Shown here one piece after another: positions 36,390-44,292 of a stretch of 58,389 nt of DNA. Below the pieces are notes generated by a model. That model searched no databases. It was not told the DNA's origin and saw only the letters and a program-made list of their open reading frames with translations. The stretch's first letter is position 1. Each line of letters begins with the position of its first letter. The position numbers and the translations under genes were made by a program. The stretch lies in contig JBDQEV010000001.1 of assembly GCA_040266255.1 (NCBI GenBank), positions 1 to 58,389 on the forward strand, read 5' to 3'. Source of the stretch: Comchoanobacter sp040266255 (GTDB taxonomy: Bacteria > Pseudomonadota > Gammaproteobacteria > Comchoanobacterales > Comchoanobacteraceae).

Positions 36390-36893
36390 TCAGTTCAGAT
36401 AAATGATTTCAATAACTTTTCTATCGGTATTGAATGATACTTTTGCATGATTTCTGACTTGATATGCAATATTCTGGATAATCTCTGCTAAGGGGGTAGC
36501 CTCGGCTTTGATTGATACAATAATTGAAGTTGCAGTCGGGTTTCCGATTAAATTGACATCAACATCAGCTGTTCTGGCAATCTGTTCAATCAAAGGTTCA
36601 CACGGTCCAGTATATTCTACTGAAGCAAGTCCTGATAACTCCATGGCAAAATCTTGCCTAAAGCTGTTATCAATAGCTGGTTGTGCTGATGCTTGGAGTT
36701 GAGCTAGTTTTTGTAAAGATGCTGCAGCAGCTCTAGCTGCTTCAGATAATGCAAGCTCAGTATCCTTTGTATCTTTGGGTGCATCAGGCAAAAGATTTTT
36801 AACTACAGACGCAGACGGTCCATAATCATCTGATAATTCTCCACATCCTGCTAGGGAAGCAAGTATTATAAGTGAAATAACCTGTTTTTTCAT
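36390..36893 (-). CDS. dotD: Outer-membrane core lipoprotein DotD
   Basis: About 167 residues. A signal peptide with lipobox SLAGCG is followed by an Ala-rich helical linker (ALSEAARAAAASLQKLAQL). The C-terminal secretin N0-like domain has EYTGPCEPLIEQIARTADV and PLAEIIQNIAYQVRNHAKV. Similar to Legionella DotD (163), whose N0-like fold has been seen in structures. ATG at 36893 (MKKQV) has GGA seven bases upstream; ATG 36899 and TTG 36905 are in frame. First gene of dotDCB. Confidence 0.9.
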   Translation of the reverse strand: MKKQVISLIILASLAGCGELSDDYGPSASVVKNLLPDAPKDTKDTELALSEAARAAAASLQKLAQLQASAQPAIDNSFRQDFAMELSGLASVEYTGPCEPLIEQIARTADVDVNLIGNPTATSIIVSIKAEATPLAEIIQNIAYQVRNHAKVSFNTDRKVIEIIYLN

Positions 36894-36922
36894 GGCCATA
36901 TCCAAAGCAATTACTACTTATT

Positions 36923-36951
36923 ATTGAATGATGTTCTTGTTCCAAAGTCAA
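36923..36951 (-). promoter_or_regulatory. Possible promoter of dotDCB
   Basis: Read on the minus strand: TTGACT (36946-36951), a 17-bp spacer and TTCAAT (36923-36928), about 30 bp before the dotD ATG. The -35 is good, the -10 weak. It lies in the 110-bp gap after the methyltransferase gene. Confidence 0.3.
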
Positions 36952-37005
36952 GTCTCTAGAGGTAATTAGCAAGCAATCACCAACTATATATTGATTATTC
37001 AATTA

Positions 37006-38382
37006 TTAACAGTTCTCAGAAACTTTTTCTAGTAAGCGTTGAGCGACTGGATGCAGTTTTGGATCTTCAGCAGCTTTTTGTAGGTGCTGAATAGAGAGCT
37101 TAGGATGATCATTCAGATAATGTATGCCATATTCAAGCATCAGTGCGGGATGTTCTGGGTATATTTCTCTGAATGCATTTAAATGTTTTAGGCTTTTGTC
37201 TTTTTCAGTAGTGGTTCTATAGATTCTTGCAGTATGTAGATGTGCAAAATCAAGTTGTTTTGTAAAAGCATTGGATAAACAGCGATTGATACACGCATCT
37301 AGAGATGGAGAAGCAACAAGATGAGGTGATTGACTGAGAAGCTCCAAACAAAAGCGATCATGGTGTAAAATTCTACAAATTGCAAGTGCGTGATCATTGC
37401 TTTCTAAAGGCGTGTTTTTGATGCTTTGAATCAACGAGGAAGTCTCTGGACAGAGTAAATCGTGATCATCTATTTCATTTTTACTAATGACACAAGATTT
37501 AATCGGAGATGTTTGATGTCCGTATCGCGCAATATTTAAGTCAGTTGGTAATGCTGAGAGTAATAAATGAAAGTTGAGGCGGCTAGAAAAGCAACCTTCT
37601 AGGTCTATTGAGAAGTCGCCATCATCAGCAATGTCATCTAATGTTAAAGCGCCTTTATCGTTGATAATTGCAATTTGGCAATGGCTGTCTTCAAAAATAG
37701 CGTTGAGCAGTTCAATGCCTTTGGTGGGGATGGTGTAATGTTTTTTATCGATTTGATACTTTAGGTTTGGCTGTTGGCCGCTACAGTGAAACTGCATATC
37801 TAATTGCCTTAGGTTGCCATTAAAAGCGCCGTTTTGGAGGTGTTTTTCATTGGTATATAAGCGGAGATTTTGCATATAGTTGTGTGATACTGCCTGTAAT
37901 GGCAAAGAGTCAATGAGATAATTGAAGATATAGGCATGTGGTTGGTATTGTTGCTTTACTTGTGTCGTATCTTGCTCAATATCACCGCTGAGTAAGTGAG
38001 GGATGACCAGTCCTTGATCGATCAATACTGATAACTGTGGATGGTTGCGCCAATATGAGAGTGTTCTCTCACTGATATCAGCAAGAATCAGCTTAAATTT
38101 TCTATTGGGTCTCAGTGCTTGTAATTCAGTAGCTAAGAAGAATCCATGTTGGCCAATGCCTGCTCCATAGTCAACAATGCAGATGTTGTCCTGAGAGCTT
38201 GTCTGGCTTAGGATGCGCTTAGCGTGGGCGTGAGCAATAGACCGTAAATTAGTAATGGTGAATGGTACCTGGTCATTCCATGCGTCAGGACCTTGTTGAA
38301 TGTAAAAATTTTTGACGATATGCCAAAGTATGGATTGTTCAACAAGGTTGTCATCAAGTTTTTTTTTCCTGAATGGGTACAT
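37006..38382 (-). CDS. Predicted MidA-like SAM-dependent methyltransferase with helical-repeat C-terminus
   Basis: A 458-residue protein. Residues about 45-200 look like a Rossmann methyltransferase: the SAM loop VDYGAGIGQHGFFLATEL (motif I, D-x-G-x-G-x-G) and IFNYLIDSLPLQAVS, which recalls the NE-x-x-DALPV motif of MidA/NDUFAF7 (DUF185) enzymes. The last 120 residues contain helical pairs like TPR repeats (HLHTARIYRTTTEKDKSL and LSIQHLQKAAED). No signal or membrane segment. It lies between dotD and icmT and is read in the dotDCB direction. Substrate unknown: either a methyltransferase of a Dot/Icm part or host protein, or a general enzyme placed here by chance. An A9 run lies in codons 5-8. 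Confidence 0.6.
   Translation of the reverse strand: MYPFRKKKLDDNLVEQSILWHIVKNFYIQQGPDAWNDQVPFTITNLRSIAHAHAKRILSQTSSQDNICIVDYGAGIGQHGFFLATELQALRPNRKFKLILADISERTLSYWRNHPQLSVLIDQGLVIPHLLSGDIEQDTTQVKQQYQPHAYIFNYLIDSLPLQAVSHNYMQNLRLYTNEKHLQNGAFNGNLRQLDMQFHCSGQQPNLKYQIDKKHYTIPTKGIELLNAIFEDSHCQIAIINDKGALTLDDIADDGDFSIDLEGCFSSRLNFHLLLSALPTDLNIARYGHQTSPIKSCVISKNEIDDHDLLCPETSSLIQSIKNTPLESNDHALAICRILHHDRFCLELLSQSPHLVASPSLDACINRCLSNAFTKQLDFAHLHTARIYRTTTEKDKSLKHLNAFREIYPEHPALMLEYGIHYLNDHPKLSIQHLQKAAEDPKLHPVAQRLLEKVSENC
38359..38367. repeat. A9 homopolymer at the start of the methyltransferase gene
   Basis: Nine T on the plus strand encode three Lys codons after Arg5 of the methyltransferase. It is one of the longest homopolymers I noticed inside a gene here. 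A one-base slip would stop translation of the gene early. Confidence 0.7.
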
Positions 38383-38389
38383 GAGAAGA

Positions 38390-38419
38390 TTGATTGCTAG
38401 GGTGTCACTATGTTAACAT
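38390..38419 (+). promoter_or_regulatory. Possible promoter of the icmT-icmB operon
   Basis: TTGATT (38390-38395), an 18-bp spacer and TAACAT (38414-38419). Transcription would start near 38426, after two of three candidate icmT start codons but before GTG 38448. Weak match, but consistent with that start. Confidence 0.28.
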
Positions 38420-38447
38420 GCAAAAGAGTATATATGTAGGACTATTT

Positions 38448-38699
38448 GTGGCAGATGGTATAGGAAGCTGGAGAGACTCAGGTAGAGAGGCTAAGTTTTG
38501 GATATTCAATTCTACAGCAAGCCTTCCTGTGCTGTTGTTTCTTGTTAATATATCTTGGAATACATTTGGGATAGTGGTTTTAACTATTGCGGCTCTGACT
38601 ATCTTAGATTATTATGGCATGAAGCCAAAAGTTTTTGTTCGATTTATGCGTAGCTCTTTGGCTGGAAGAGTGAAGCGTCCTAGGCCATGGTGGTTATAA
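38448..38699 (+). CDS. icmT: Dot/Icm membrane protein IcmT
   Basis: An 83-residue protein from GTG 38448, matching the 86 residues of Legionella IcmT. Upstream in-frame ATG 38418 and TTG 38394 are alternatives, but AGGA lies six bases before the GTG. It has SWRDSGREAKFWIFNSTAS near the start, two hydrophobic stretches (about 20-55), YYGMKPKVFVRFMRS and the final GRVKRPRPWW, all IcmT features. IcmT is an inner-membrane protein needed for effector export and for egress of Legionella from host cells. First gene of the main icm operon. Confidence 0.9.
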   Translation: MADGIGSWRDSGREAKFWIFNSTASLPVLLFLVNISWNTFGIVVLTIAALTILDYYGMKPKVFVRFMRSSLAGRVKRPRPWWL

Positions 38700-38702
38700 A
38701 AT

Positions 38703-39050
38703 ATGTTAAAGTCAATCGCAGAAAAACTGATTAAGTACTGTAAAGAAAACCAATGGACCTTTGTGCTTAGAGGTAAGGAATGCTCATATGATGAAATGTT
38801 TGCAGATTTCGGGGTATTACCAGGCATGCTCAAAAGAGCAGAAAAGTATACCATATTGTGTGAGGGGGCTTCGATAGGTGCAGAGTTTACTGATGATGAA
38901 AAAACATTGCTGGGTTATAAAGTCAAGTTAGAGAAATGTCACATCAAAGAGCCGGTCTTAATGTTGTATTTGTTATACGTGCTTGATAATATTGTTAATG
39001 CGGGGCATAATGGGTCTGAAATACAATTAGATCAATTAACATATGAGTAG
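38703..39050 (+). CDS. icmS: Type IVB secretion adaptor IcmS
   Basis: A 115-residue small protein (Legionella 114). The pattern FVLRGKECSYDEMFADFGVLPGMLKRAE, GASIGAEFTDDEKTLLGYKV and the closing LDQLTYE align with IcmS. It pairs with IcmW as a chaperone-like adaptor on the DotL tail. Its 3' end overlaps the next gene by 8 nt; icmT is 3 bp upstream. Confidence 0.9.
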   Translation: MLKSIAEKLIKYCKENQWTFVLRGKECSYDEMFADFGVLPGMLKRAEKYTILCEGASIGAEFTDDEKTLLGYKVKLEKCHIKEPVLMLYLLYVLDNIVNAGHNGSEIQLDQLTYE

Positions 39051-39570
39051 AATTTCAAGCAACTTTTTAATGCTATTGACACAGATTAATCAGTTAATAG
39101 TTAGTGCAAAAATTGAAAGAACGAAAGAAGAGTTAGAAAGGCTATCAAGTCTTCTTAGCACTAGTGGGATTAAATCAGATCAGTTATCTGAAGCTGATTT
39201 TCAAACCGGTACTGCTCAACACTATCGAGATAGAGCCAAGGTTATTTTAGATTGTGAGAGTAGTGAAGTCTTTCACAGTGGAGATAAGGTGACAAGGTAT
39301 GCAGTTCTTGCGCATGTAGAGGGTCCAAAAGGGATTTCGCCTAACTACCAGCTAAATGGCAGGCAAATATTTAATAATAAGGTCGAGGCAGAGTCTTTTG
39401 CAGTGCTAAATAGCTCTGATCAGATGAAGCTTTTTGTGATGCCGCTGAATGTGTGCGACAAGGATCTGCCAAATATACATAAGTTGTCTTTAAGGTGCTT
39501 AGGTATTAACAGTCTTGTCTTACAGCAGTTGCTGAATGAGCAGTCTGCAAATTGCAAAGAGTTTGCCTGA
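39043..39570 (+). CDS. icmQ: IcmQ-like protein
   Basis: A 175-residue soluble protein in the icmQ position between icmS and icmP. The N-terminus (about 1-50) is helical and amphipathic, like the membrane-active, IcmR-binding part of IcmQ. The C-terminal part from about residue 75 has alternating strands (VTRYAVLAHVEGP, NGRQIFNNKVEAESFAVLN) that could match the NAD-binding domain of IcmQ. Similarity is weak, and the call rests mainly on gene order. No icmR-like gene is next to it. Confidence 0.55.
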   Translation: MSRISSNFLMLLTQINQLIVSAKIERTKEELERLSSLLSTSGIKSDQLSEADFQTGTAQHYRDRAKVILDCESSEVFHSGDKVTRYAVLAHVEGPKGISPNYQLNGRQIFNNKVEAESFAVLNSSDQMKLFVMPLNVCDKDLPNIHKLSLRCLGINSLVLQQLLNEQSANCKEFA

Positions 39571-39645
39571 GAAGTTGAATTGTTTTAGGCGAATCAAATA
39601 AGTTGCTGCTTAATATAAACTATTCCTTGAAAGTCCCAGTAGTGT

Positions 39646-39674
39646 TTGAATTTTAGTCAAGTGCACTGTAGACT
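39646..39674 (+). promoter_or_regulatory. Possible internal promoter before icmP
   Basis: TTGAAT (39646-39651), a 17-bp spacer and TAGACT (39669-39674), in the 118-bp gap between icmQ and icmP. Transcription would start near 39681, close to the TTG 39689 start, which makes GTG 39701 equally likely as the icmP start. Confidence 0.35.
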
Positions 39675-39688
39675 GAAAAGGTCTTCAA

Positions 39689-40855
39689 TTGGATTTTTTC
39701 GTGAAAGGTGGCGGTGGGCAACAGCAACAGCCTGATCAGGCTCAAGACACGTTTTTACTGATCGGCTTTATAGTCGTCGTGGTGATTCTTGCGTGGTATA
39801 ACTACTCAGATGCGATAGTAAAGGTTATATTCTTATTTCGAGTTGCACTAGGAACTGCGTTGCTTTATGTGCTTGAACATGCTGATGTGTTATTTGAGCT
39901 CGTAGACTCAAGGTTGCTTGCAATTGATGATTTAAGGTCTTCTCTTACTGCAATGCGTTCTACGCCATATGGTGCAGTTGATTATGACAGATTGAAGCTT
40001 ATCTCAGAAGTATATGGCCATGCTTTTGCGTTACCAAATATTATCTTAGGGGTTTTCGGTGTTGCATATTCTTTATTCTTCCATCGATTTTCTCGTTTTT
40101 CAAAAGAGCACTCGATGCATTCATTGAGCCATCAGGAAGTAAAAAATTGGCCACAAATCGCATGTGTCCTAGGTAAGAATTTGATCAAAGCTGATGTTGA
40201 GACAGGTCCATGGAGAATGAGTGATAGGCCATTAGACTTTGCTAAAAAGCATAACTTAATTGAGCCTGAAACAGTGAAGGGAAAAGTAGTGGCTAGGCTA
40301 GATAAGGCAAAGTCAAGACAGATTTTTGCACTACAAATGGGGCCTGCTTGGAGTGGGTTAGAAGATATGCCGCCGTATGCTTTGGCGCTATTTGCAATTT
40401 TTGCAGCTCGAGGTGAGGGTGACGCAAAAGGTGCAAGAAAGCTACTTCGCCAGATTTCTGCTTCAGCAGGAGAGGGCGTATTGAACTTTGGTGGAACTAG
40501 ATTACTTTTGTTCAAACATGTTCGATCTTCACAAAAAGTGGGTCGTGCTGTTGGTCCTCATGCTTATTTATATACAGTAATGGCATCTATGCTTGAGTTA
40601 TCTAGAGAGGAAGGTGTGCTATCAGTTTCAGAATTCTTATGGTTAAAGGCGGTTGATCGTCAGCTATGGTATATGTTGTCCTCGGTAGGAAGAACAACTG
40701 CTTTTGTTGAAGTATCTGCACCTTATTCACATTGGCTGGTTGAAAAGCGTTTACGGCGTCCATTGAAGGTGCCAGTCTTTGATCAAGCAATTGAGGCATT
40801 AGATGACGCACTATCTAATATAGTCATAGATCCTGAAGAGATTAAAAATGGTTGA
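39689..40855 (+). CDS. icmP: Coupling-complex protein DotM/IcmP
   Basis: A 388-residue protein (Legionella 376). After a Gly/Gln-rich start there are two to three membrane helices (about 22-70 and 115-130), then a cytoplasmic domain with PWRMSDRPLDFAKKHNL, FALQMGPAWSGLEDMPPYALALFAIFAARGEGD and RSSQKVGRAVGPHAYLYTVM, all typical of DotM. DotM joins DotL in the type IV coupling complex and recognises some acidic C-terminal signals. TTG 39689 has AAAAGG upstream; GTG 39701 is an alternative. Overlaps icmO by 8 nt. Confidence 0.92.
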   Translation: MDFFVKGGGGQQQQPDQAQDTFLLIGFIVVVVILAWYNYSDAIVKVIFLFRVALGTALLYVLEHADVLFELVDSRLLAIDDLRSSLTAMRSTPYGAVDYDRLKLISEVYGHAFALPNIILGVFGVAYSLFFHRFSRFSKEHSMHSLSHQEVKNWPQIACVLGKNLIKADVETGPWRMSDRPLDFAKKHNLIEPETVKGKVVARLDKAKSRQIFALQMGPAWSGLEDMPPYALALFAIFAARGEGDAKGARKLLRQISASAGEGVLNFGGTRLLLFKHVRSSQKVGRAVGPHAYLYTVMASMLELSREEGVLSVSEFLWLKAVDRQLWYMLSSVGRTTAFVEVSAPYSHWLVEKRLRRPLKVPVFDQAIEALDDALSNIVIDPEEIKNG

Positions 40856-43112
40856 TAGAGGTGTAAGGCGAGAGCAGGAGCAAAATGCCAGCTTATTGGT
40901 TCGTGATACTAGGTCGTTTTCACAGAAGTTTTCAGACTTATTTAATAAGCCAGTATCTGCAGCAGCAGTGATATTCAGTACTGCAGTTGCTGCAGTCTTT
41001 CTGCCTGCATTCGCAGATATGCTGTTTTTAATCAATATTGTGTTTGTTTCTTTAGTGCTATTTAGGCATATAAAATTGCCATTTCGAGTGCCTAAAGCTT
41101 CTGGTATCAGTGATTTTAATGACTTAAACCCTGGAACTGGGAAACCAAATAAAGCAAGTGGTATTTATTACTTTGGGAATGAGAAAACAGATAAAAAAGA
41201 ACTCTGGTTTGGTGATACAGATATGCGTACGCACGTACTGATCTTCGGTTCTACAGGTTCAGGTAAAACAGTTTTTCTCATCGGGTTGGCATTCAATGCT
41301 TTGGTGCAAGCAAGTGGTTTTATTTATGTAGATGGTAAGGGTGATAATAGCTTATACGCGAATATATTTTCTATTGTTCGCTATTTAGGTCGAGAAGACG
41401 ATTTGCTGCTGATCAACTTTATGACTGGAGCAAAAGACATCATTGGTCCACAAGAAAAGCGTTTATCTAATACCTTAAATCCATTTGCAAGTGGCTCATC
41501 TAGTATGCTTGCAAACTTAGTGACTGGCATGATGGATTCGTCATCTGGGAGTGGTGATGGTGATATGTGGAAAGGTCGTGCGATTGCGTTTGTTGAAGCT
41601 CTGTTAAAGGTATTGGTTGCGATGAGAGACGCTGGCCATATTCTACTTGATGCCAATACAATTCGTAATTATTTCTCATTAGAGCGTCTTGAAGCAATGG
41701 CTGATAATGTATTCATTAGAGATAATGGACAATACTCAATTGATATGGGCTCACTACCAAGTGAAATCAAAGAGCCAATCATGAATTATTTATCGACATT
41801 GCCGGGTTATCAAAAAGGAAAGCGAGGTCAGCAAGTATCACAGGTGTTTGAGCAGCATGGTTATATTATAATGCAGCTTACACGTATCTTTACCTCTTTG
41901 GCAGATACTTATGGGCATATTTTAAGAACAAAGCTTGCAGAGGTTGATCTGAGAGATGTTGTATTAAATAGAAGAATTTTAGTTGTGCTCTTGCCTGCGT
42001 TGGAAAAGTCTCCAGATGAGCTGTCTAATCTAGGTAAAGTTGTGATTGCATCCATGCGCTCTATGATGGCAGCAGGTCTTGGAGACTCAGTAGAGGGGGA
42101 CTATAGAGATTTAATCTTATCAAAGCCTACAAATGCGGAAACGCCATTTTTATGTATTCTAGATGAGTATGGTTACTATGCTGTAAAAGGTTTTGCTGTT
42201 GTGCCTGCTCAGGCTAGGTCTTTGGGTTTCTCAGTTGTGTTTGCAGGGCAGGATTTGCCAGCCTTCCAAAAAGCATCAAAAGAAGAGGCTGCATCAATTG
42301 GTGCTAATACAAATATTAAAATTTGTATGAAGTTAGAAGATCCTACAGATACCTGGGAGTTCTTCATGAAAGGTGCAGGTGAGGCATATGTTACAGCAGT
42401 TGATAGCTTTAGTGCATCTCAAAACAGTATTTCTAATGCATACTTAGATACCAAATCGGCAAAGACAGAAAAACGAGCTAGAATTGACTTACTTGATCTT
42501 AAAGATCAGGGCTTAGGTGAAGCGCATATCTTCTTCAAGTCAGATATAGTTAGAGCTAAGACTTTTTATGCAAATCCTCCGCCATGTAAGAGAATGCGGT
42601 TGAATCAGTTCTTGAAAGTCGAGCCACCAGAGGATACCTACTTATATGATTTAGTGAAGGGAATTGAAGATTTTCAAGAGATGAGTTTTTCACAGTTGCC
42701 AGCAGTTGAAAATGATACAGTGCTTTCTGGAATGGTTAACGCTCTAAATGCTGATGACAACTATATTCAGGCAGCAATTAATATGCTGATGTCTAATGAA
42801 GGTGAGGCATTATTAACAGAAGACATTGTAGATGAAGGTGAAGGTAGTATTGACGTATTCTCTAGGTATCAAGTAGACGGGGTCACCTTATCTGCTATTA
42901 TGCCCAAGAGTGAAATTAGCAAGGTGCTGAATTTTTGTGGTAGATTTGCAGGTCTTTCTGAAACACAGTCTCAGAAAGAGGTTGACCAGCAGCTAGAAAG
43001 TATTCGTAAAATGACGGAGTACAGCATGAGCATGAATCAAGAGGATGTTGAGAGTTGCATAGAGGGTATAAAATATGTCAATGAGCATCTTAAGTTAGAG
43101 GAGGAGAAGTAG
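40848..43112 (+). CDS. icmO: Type IV coupling ATPase DotL/IcmO
   Basis: A 754-residue VirD4/TraD-like ATPase. Two N-terminal membrane helices (about 36-72), Walker A GSTGSGKT near residues 132-139, Walker B region FLCILDEYGYYA, and FAGQDLPAFQKASKEEA. The C-terminal tail (about 590-754) would be the docking platform for DotN, IcmS and IcmW. DotL gathers effectors and hands them to the channel. Length is close to Legionella DotL (783). Overlaps icmP by 8 nt. Confidence 0.96.
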   Translation: MVDRGVRREQEQNASLLVRDTRSFSQKFSDLFNKPVSAAAVIFSTAVAAVFLPAFADMLFLINIVFVSLVLFRHIKLPFRVPKASGISDFNDLNPGTGKPNKASGIYYFGNEKTDKKELWFGDTDMRTHVLIFGSTGSGKTVFLIGLAFNALVQASGFIYVDGKGDNSLYANIFSIVRYLGREDDLLLINFMTGAKDIIGPQEKRLSNTLNPFASGSSSMLANLVTGMMDSSSGSGDGDMWKGRAIAFVEALLKVLVAMRDAGHILLDANTIRNYFSLERLEAMADNVFIRDNGQYSIDMGSLPSEIKEPIMNYLSTLPGYQKGKRGQQVSQVFEQHGYIIMQLTRIFTSLADTYGHILRTKLAEVDLRDVVLNRRILVVLLPALEKSPDELSNLGKVVIASMRSMMAAGLGDSVEGDYRDLILSKPTNAETPFLCILDEYGYYAVKGFAVVPAQARSLGFSVVFAGQDLPAFQKASKEEAASIGANTNIKICMKLEDPTDTWEFFMKGAGEAYVTAVDSFSASQNSISNAYLDTKSAKTEKRARIDLLDLKDQGLGEAHIFFKSDIVRAKTFYANPPPCKRMRLNQFLKVEPPEDTYLYDLVKGIEDFQEMSFSQLPAVENDTVLSGMVNALNADDNYIQAAINMLMSNEGEALLTEDIVDEGEGSIDVFSRYQVDGVTLSAIMPKSEISKVLNFCGRFAGLSETQSQKEVDQQLESIRKMTEYSMSMNQEDVESCIEGIKYVNEHLKLEEEK

Positions 43113-43113
43113 T

Positions 43114-43584
43114 ATGTGGAATAAGATTAAAATGTTAGCATTTGTATCAATAGTGTCATTGGCGCAAATTAATATTTCTAAAATAGAGTCAGACTTAAGA
43201 GCGTTTAATGCATATTTGACGCAAAATGGAGAAGAGGTTACAGTTGTTGTACCAATTAGTTCTATGTTTACAGGAGAAACAACTTTTGTGCAGAATAGAG
43301 CAGGCCCATTAGTAGAGTCCTTGATTGGCTTAATTGCACAGTCTAAAGGTATTGTGCAACTAGAAGCGCTTATCACACCTACAGCGGATGAGCAGCAGGC
43401 GCTCAGCAGCTCAATTGCTTATACTCAGGTAGTAGAGCTATCTAAAGTCTTATTGCAAGGTGGTGGTGAAATTAGTTATGCACCACTGACTGTAAAACTT
43501 CAACCTAGAAATAATGATTACGGCTTCTGGAAACGCTTTGGAACTGAAAATAGATTTATCCAAATGACATTGAGTATTGATTAA
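43114..43584 (+). CDS. icmN: DotK/IcmN-like OmpA-domain protein, degenerate
   Basis: A 156-residue exported protein in the icmN position. A signal-like N-terminus (about 1-20) has no lipobox Cys, unlike lipoprotein DotK of Legionella. VVVPISSMFTGETTFVQNRAGPLVESLIGLI has the layout of the start of an OmpA-like domain. In the peptidoglycan-binding helix (LSSSIAYTQVVEL) the usual Arg is Ile. It follows a strong GGAGG-type ribosome site at the end of icmO. Call rests on position and partial similarity. Confidence 0.6.
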   Translation: MWNKIKMLAFVSIVSLAQINISKIESDLRAFNAYLTQNGEEVTVVVPISSMFTGETTFVQNRAGPLVESLIGLIAQSKGIVQLEALITPTADEQQALSSSIAYTQVVELSKVLLQGGGEISYAPLTVKLQPRNNDYGFWKRFGTENRFIQMTLSID

Positions 43585-43615
43585 TATTGTATATTCTAAA
43601 ATGTTAAAGTTTGCT

Positions 43616-43645
43616 TTGCATAAGATTTGATTTTTATGAGATAAT
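43616..43645 (+). promoter_or_regulatory. Predicted internal promoter before icmL/dotI
   Basis: TTGCAT (43616-43621), an 18-bp spacer and GATAAT (43640-43645), about 27 bp before the icmL ATG. It lies in the 87-bp gap after icmN. It could give the core-complex genes icmL-K-E-G-C-D-J-B their own supply. Confidence 0.42.
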
Positions 43646-43671
43646 GTTAATAGATAAGTGGGGATACCTAA

Positions 43672-44292
43672 ATGTCAGATGATGTTTTAGAAACGGTTCG
43701 ACTAAGAACGGATTTCTACAAAGATGGCTACAGAAAGCTAGCAACCATTGTTCTTTTGTTGTGTGTTGCAAATGTGTTTTTGGGCTTGACCTTGGTTACA
43801 GTGTATTCCAAGCCAGAAGAAGTTCGATTTTTTGCGACATCAACTGACGGTAGAATTATTCCAGTAGAGCCACTCAATCGTCCTGGCAGAACCAATGCTG
43901 AGATACTAGATTGGACAGTCCGTGCCGCCTCTAATGTTTACTCATATGACTATGTGAATTATCGAGATGATTTACAAAGTGTTTCGGCGATGTTCACAGG
44001 TTCCGGTTGGCAAAGTTTCCAGGAAACTTTAACAAGTTCCAGAATGTTGAAAACTGTGATTGCAGAAAAGTTAGTTATGAACGCACAGCCTACTGGTGCT
44101 GCAAGTATTACAGAGCAAGGGCTGATTAATGGTAGGTATACCTGGAAGGTACAAGTGCCGCTATTGGTCAAGATGCAGGGAAATACGACTCTTAGTACAC
44201 CTGTGTTGGTCACAATGTTGGTCCAAAGAGTCAGTTTAGTGAATAATCCAGATGGAATAGGCATTATCCAAATATTAGTGAGTGAAGGCTAG
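43672..44292 (+). CDS. icmL: Inner-membrane Dot/Icm protein DotI/IcmL
   Basis: A 206-residue protein (Legionella 212). VRLRTDFYKDGYRKL at the start, one membrane helix (about 24-47), then RFFATSTDGRIIPVEPLNRP, NYRDDLQSVSAMFTGSGWQSF and GLINGRYTWKVQVPLLV, closely following Legionella DotI. DotI has a VirB8-like periplasmic domain and forms an inner-membrane complex. Good GGGGA ribosome site. A second IcmL-type gene follows directly. Confidence 0.95.
   Translation: MSDDVLETVRLRTDFYKDGYRKLATIVLLLCVANVFLGLTLVTVYSKPEEVRFFATSTDGRIIPVEPLNRPGRTNAEILDWTVRAASNVYSYDYVNYRDDLQSVSAMFTGSGWQSFQETLTSSRMLKTVIAEKLVMNAQPTGAASITEQGLINGRYTWKVQVPLLVKMQGNTTLSTPVLVTMLVQRVSLVNNPDGIGIIQILVSEG

Noticed and set aside
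39571..39688. Search for icmR in the icmQ-icmP gap
   Set aside because: The gap is only 118 bp and contains no open frame of useful size; a promoter is more likely.
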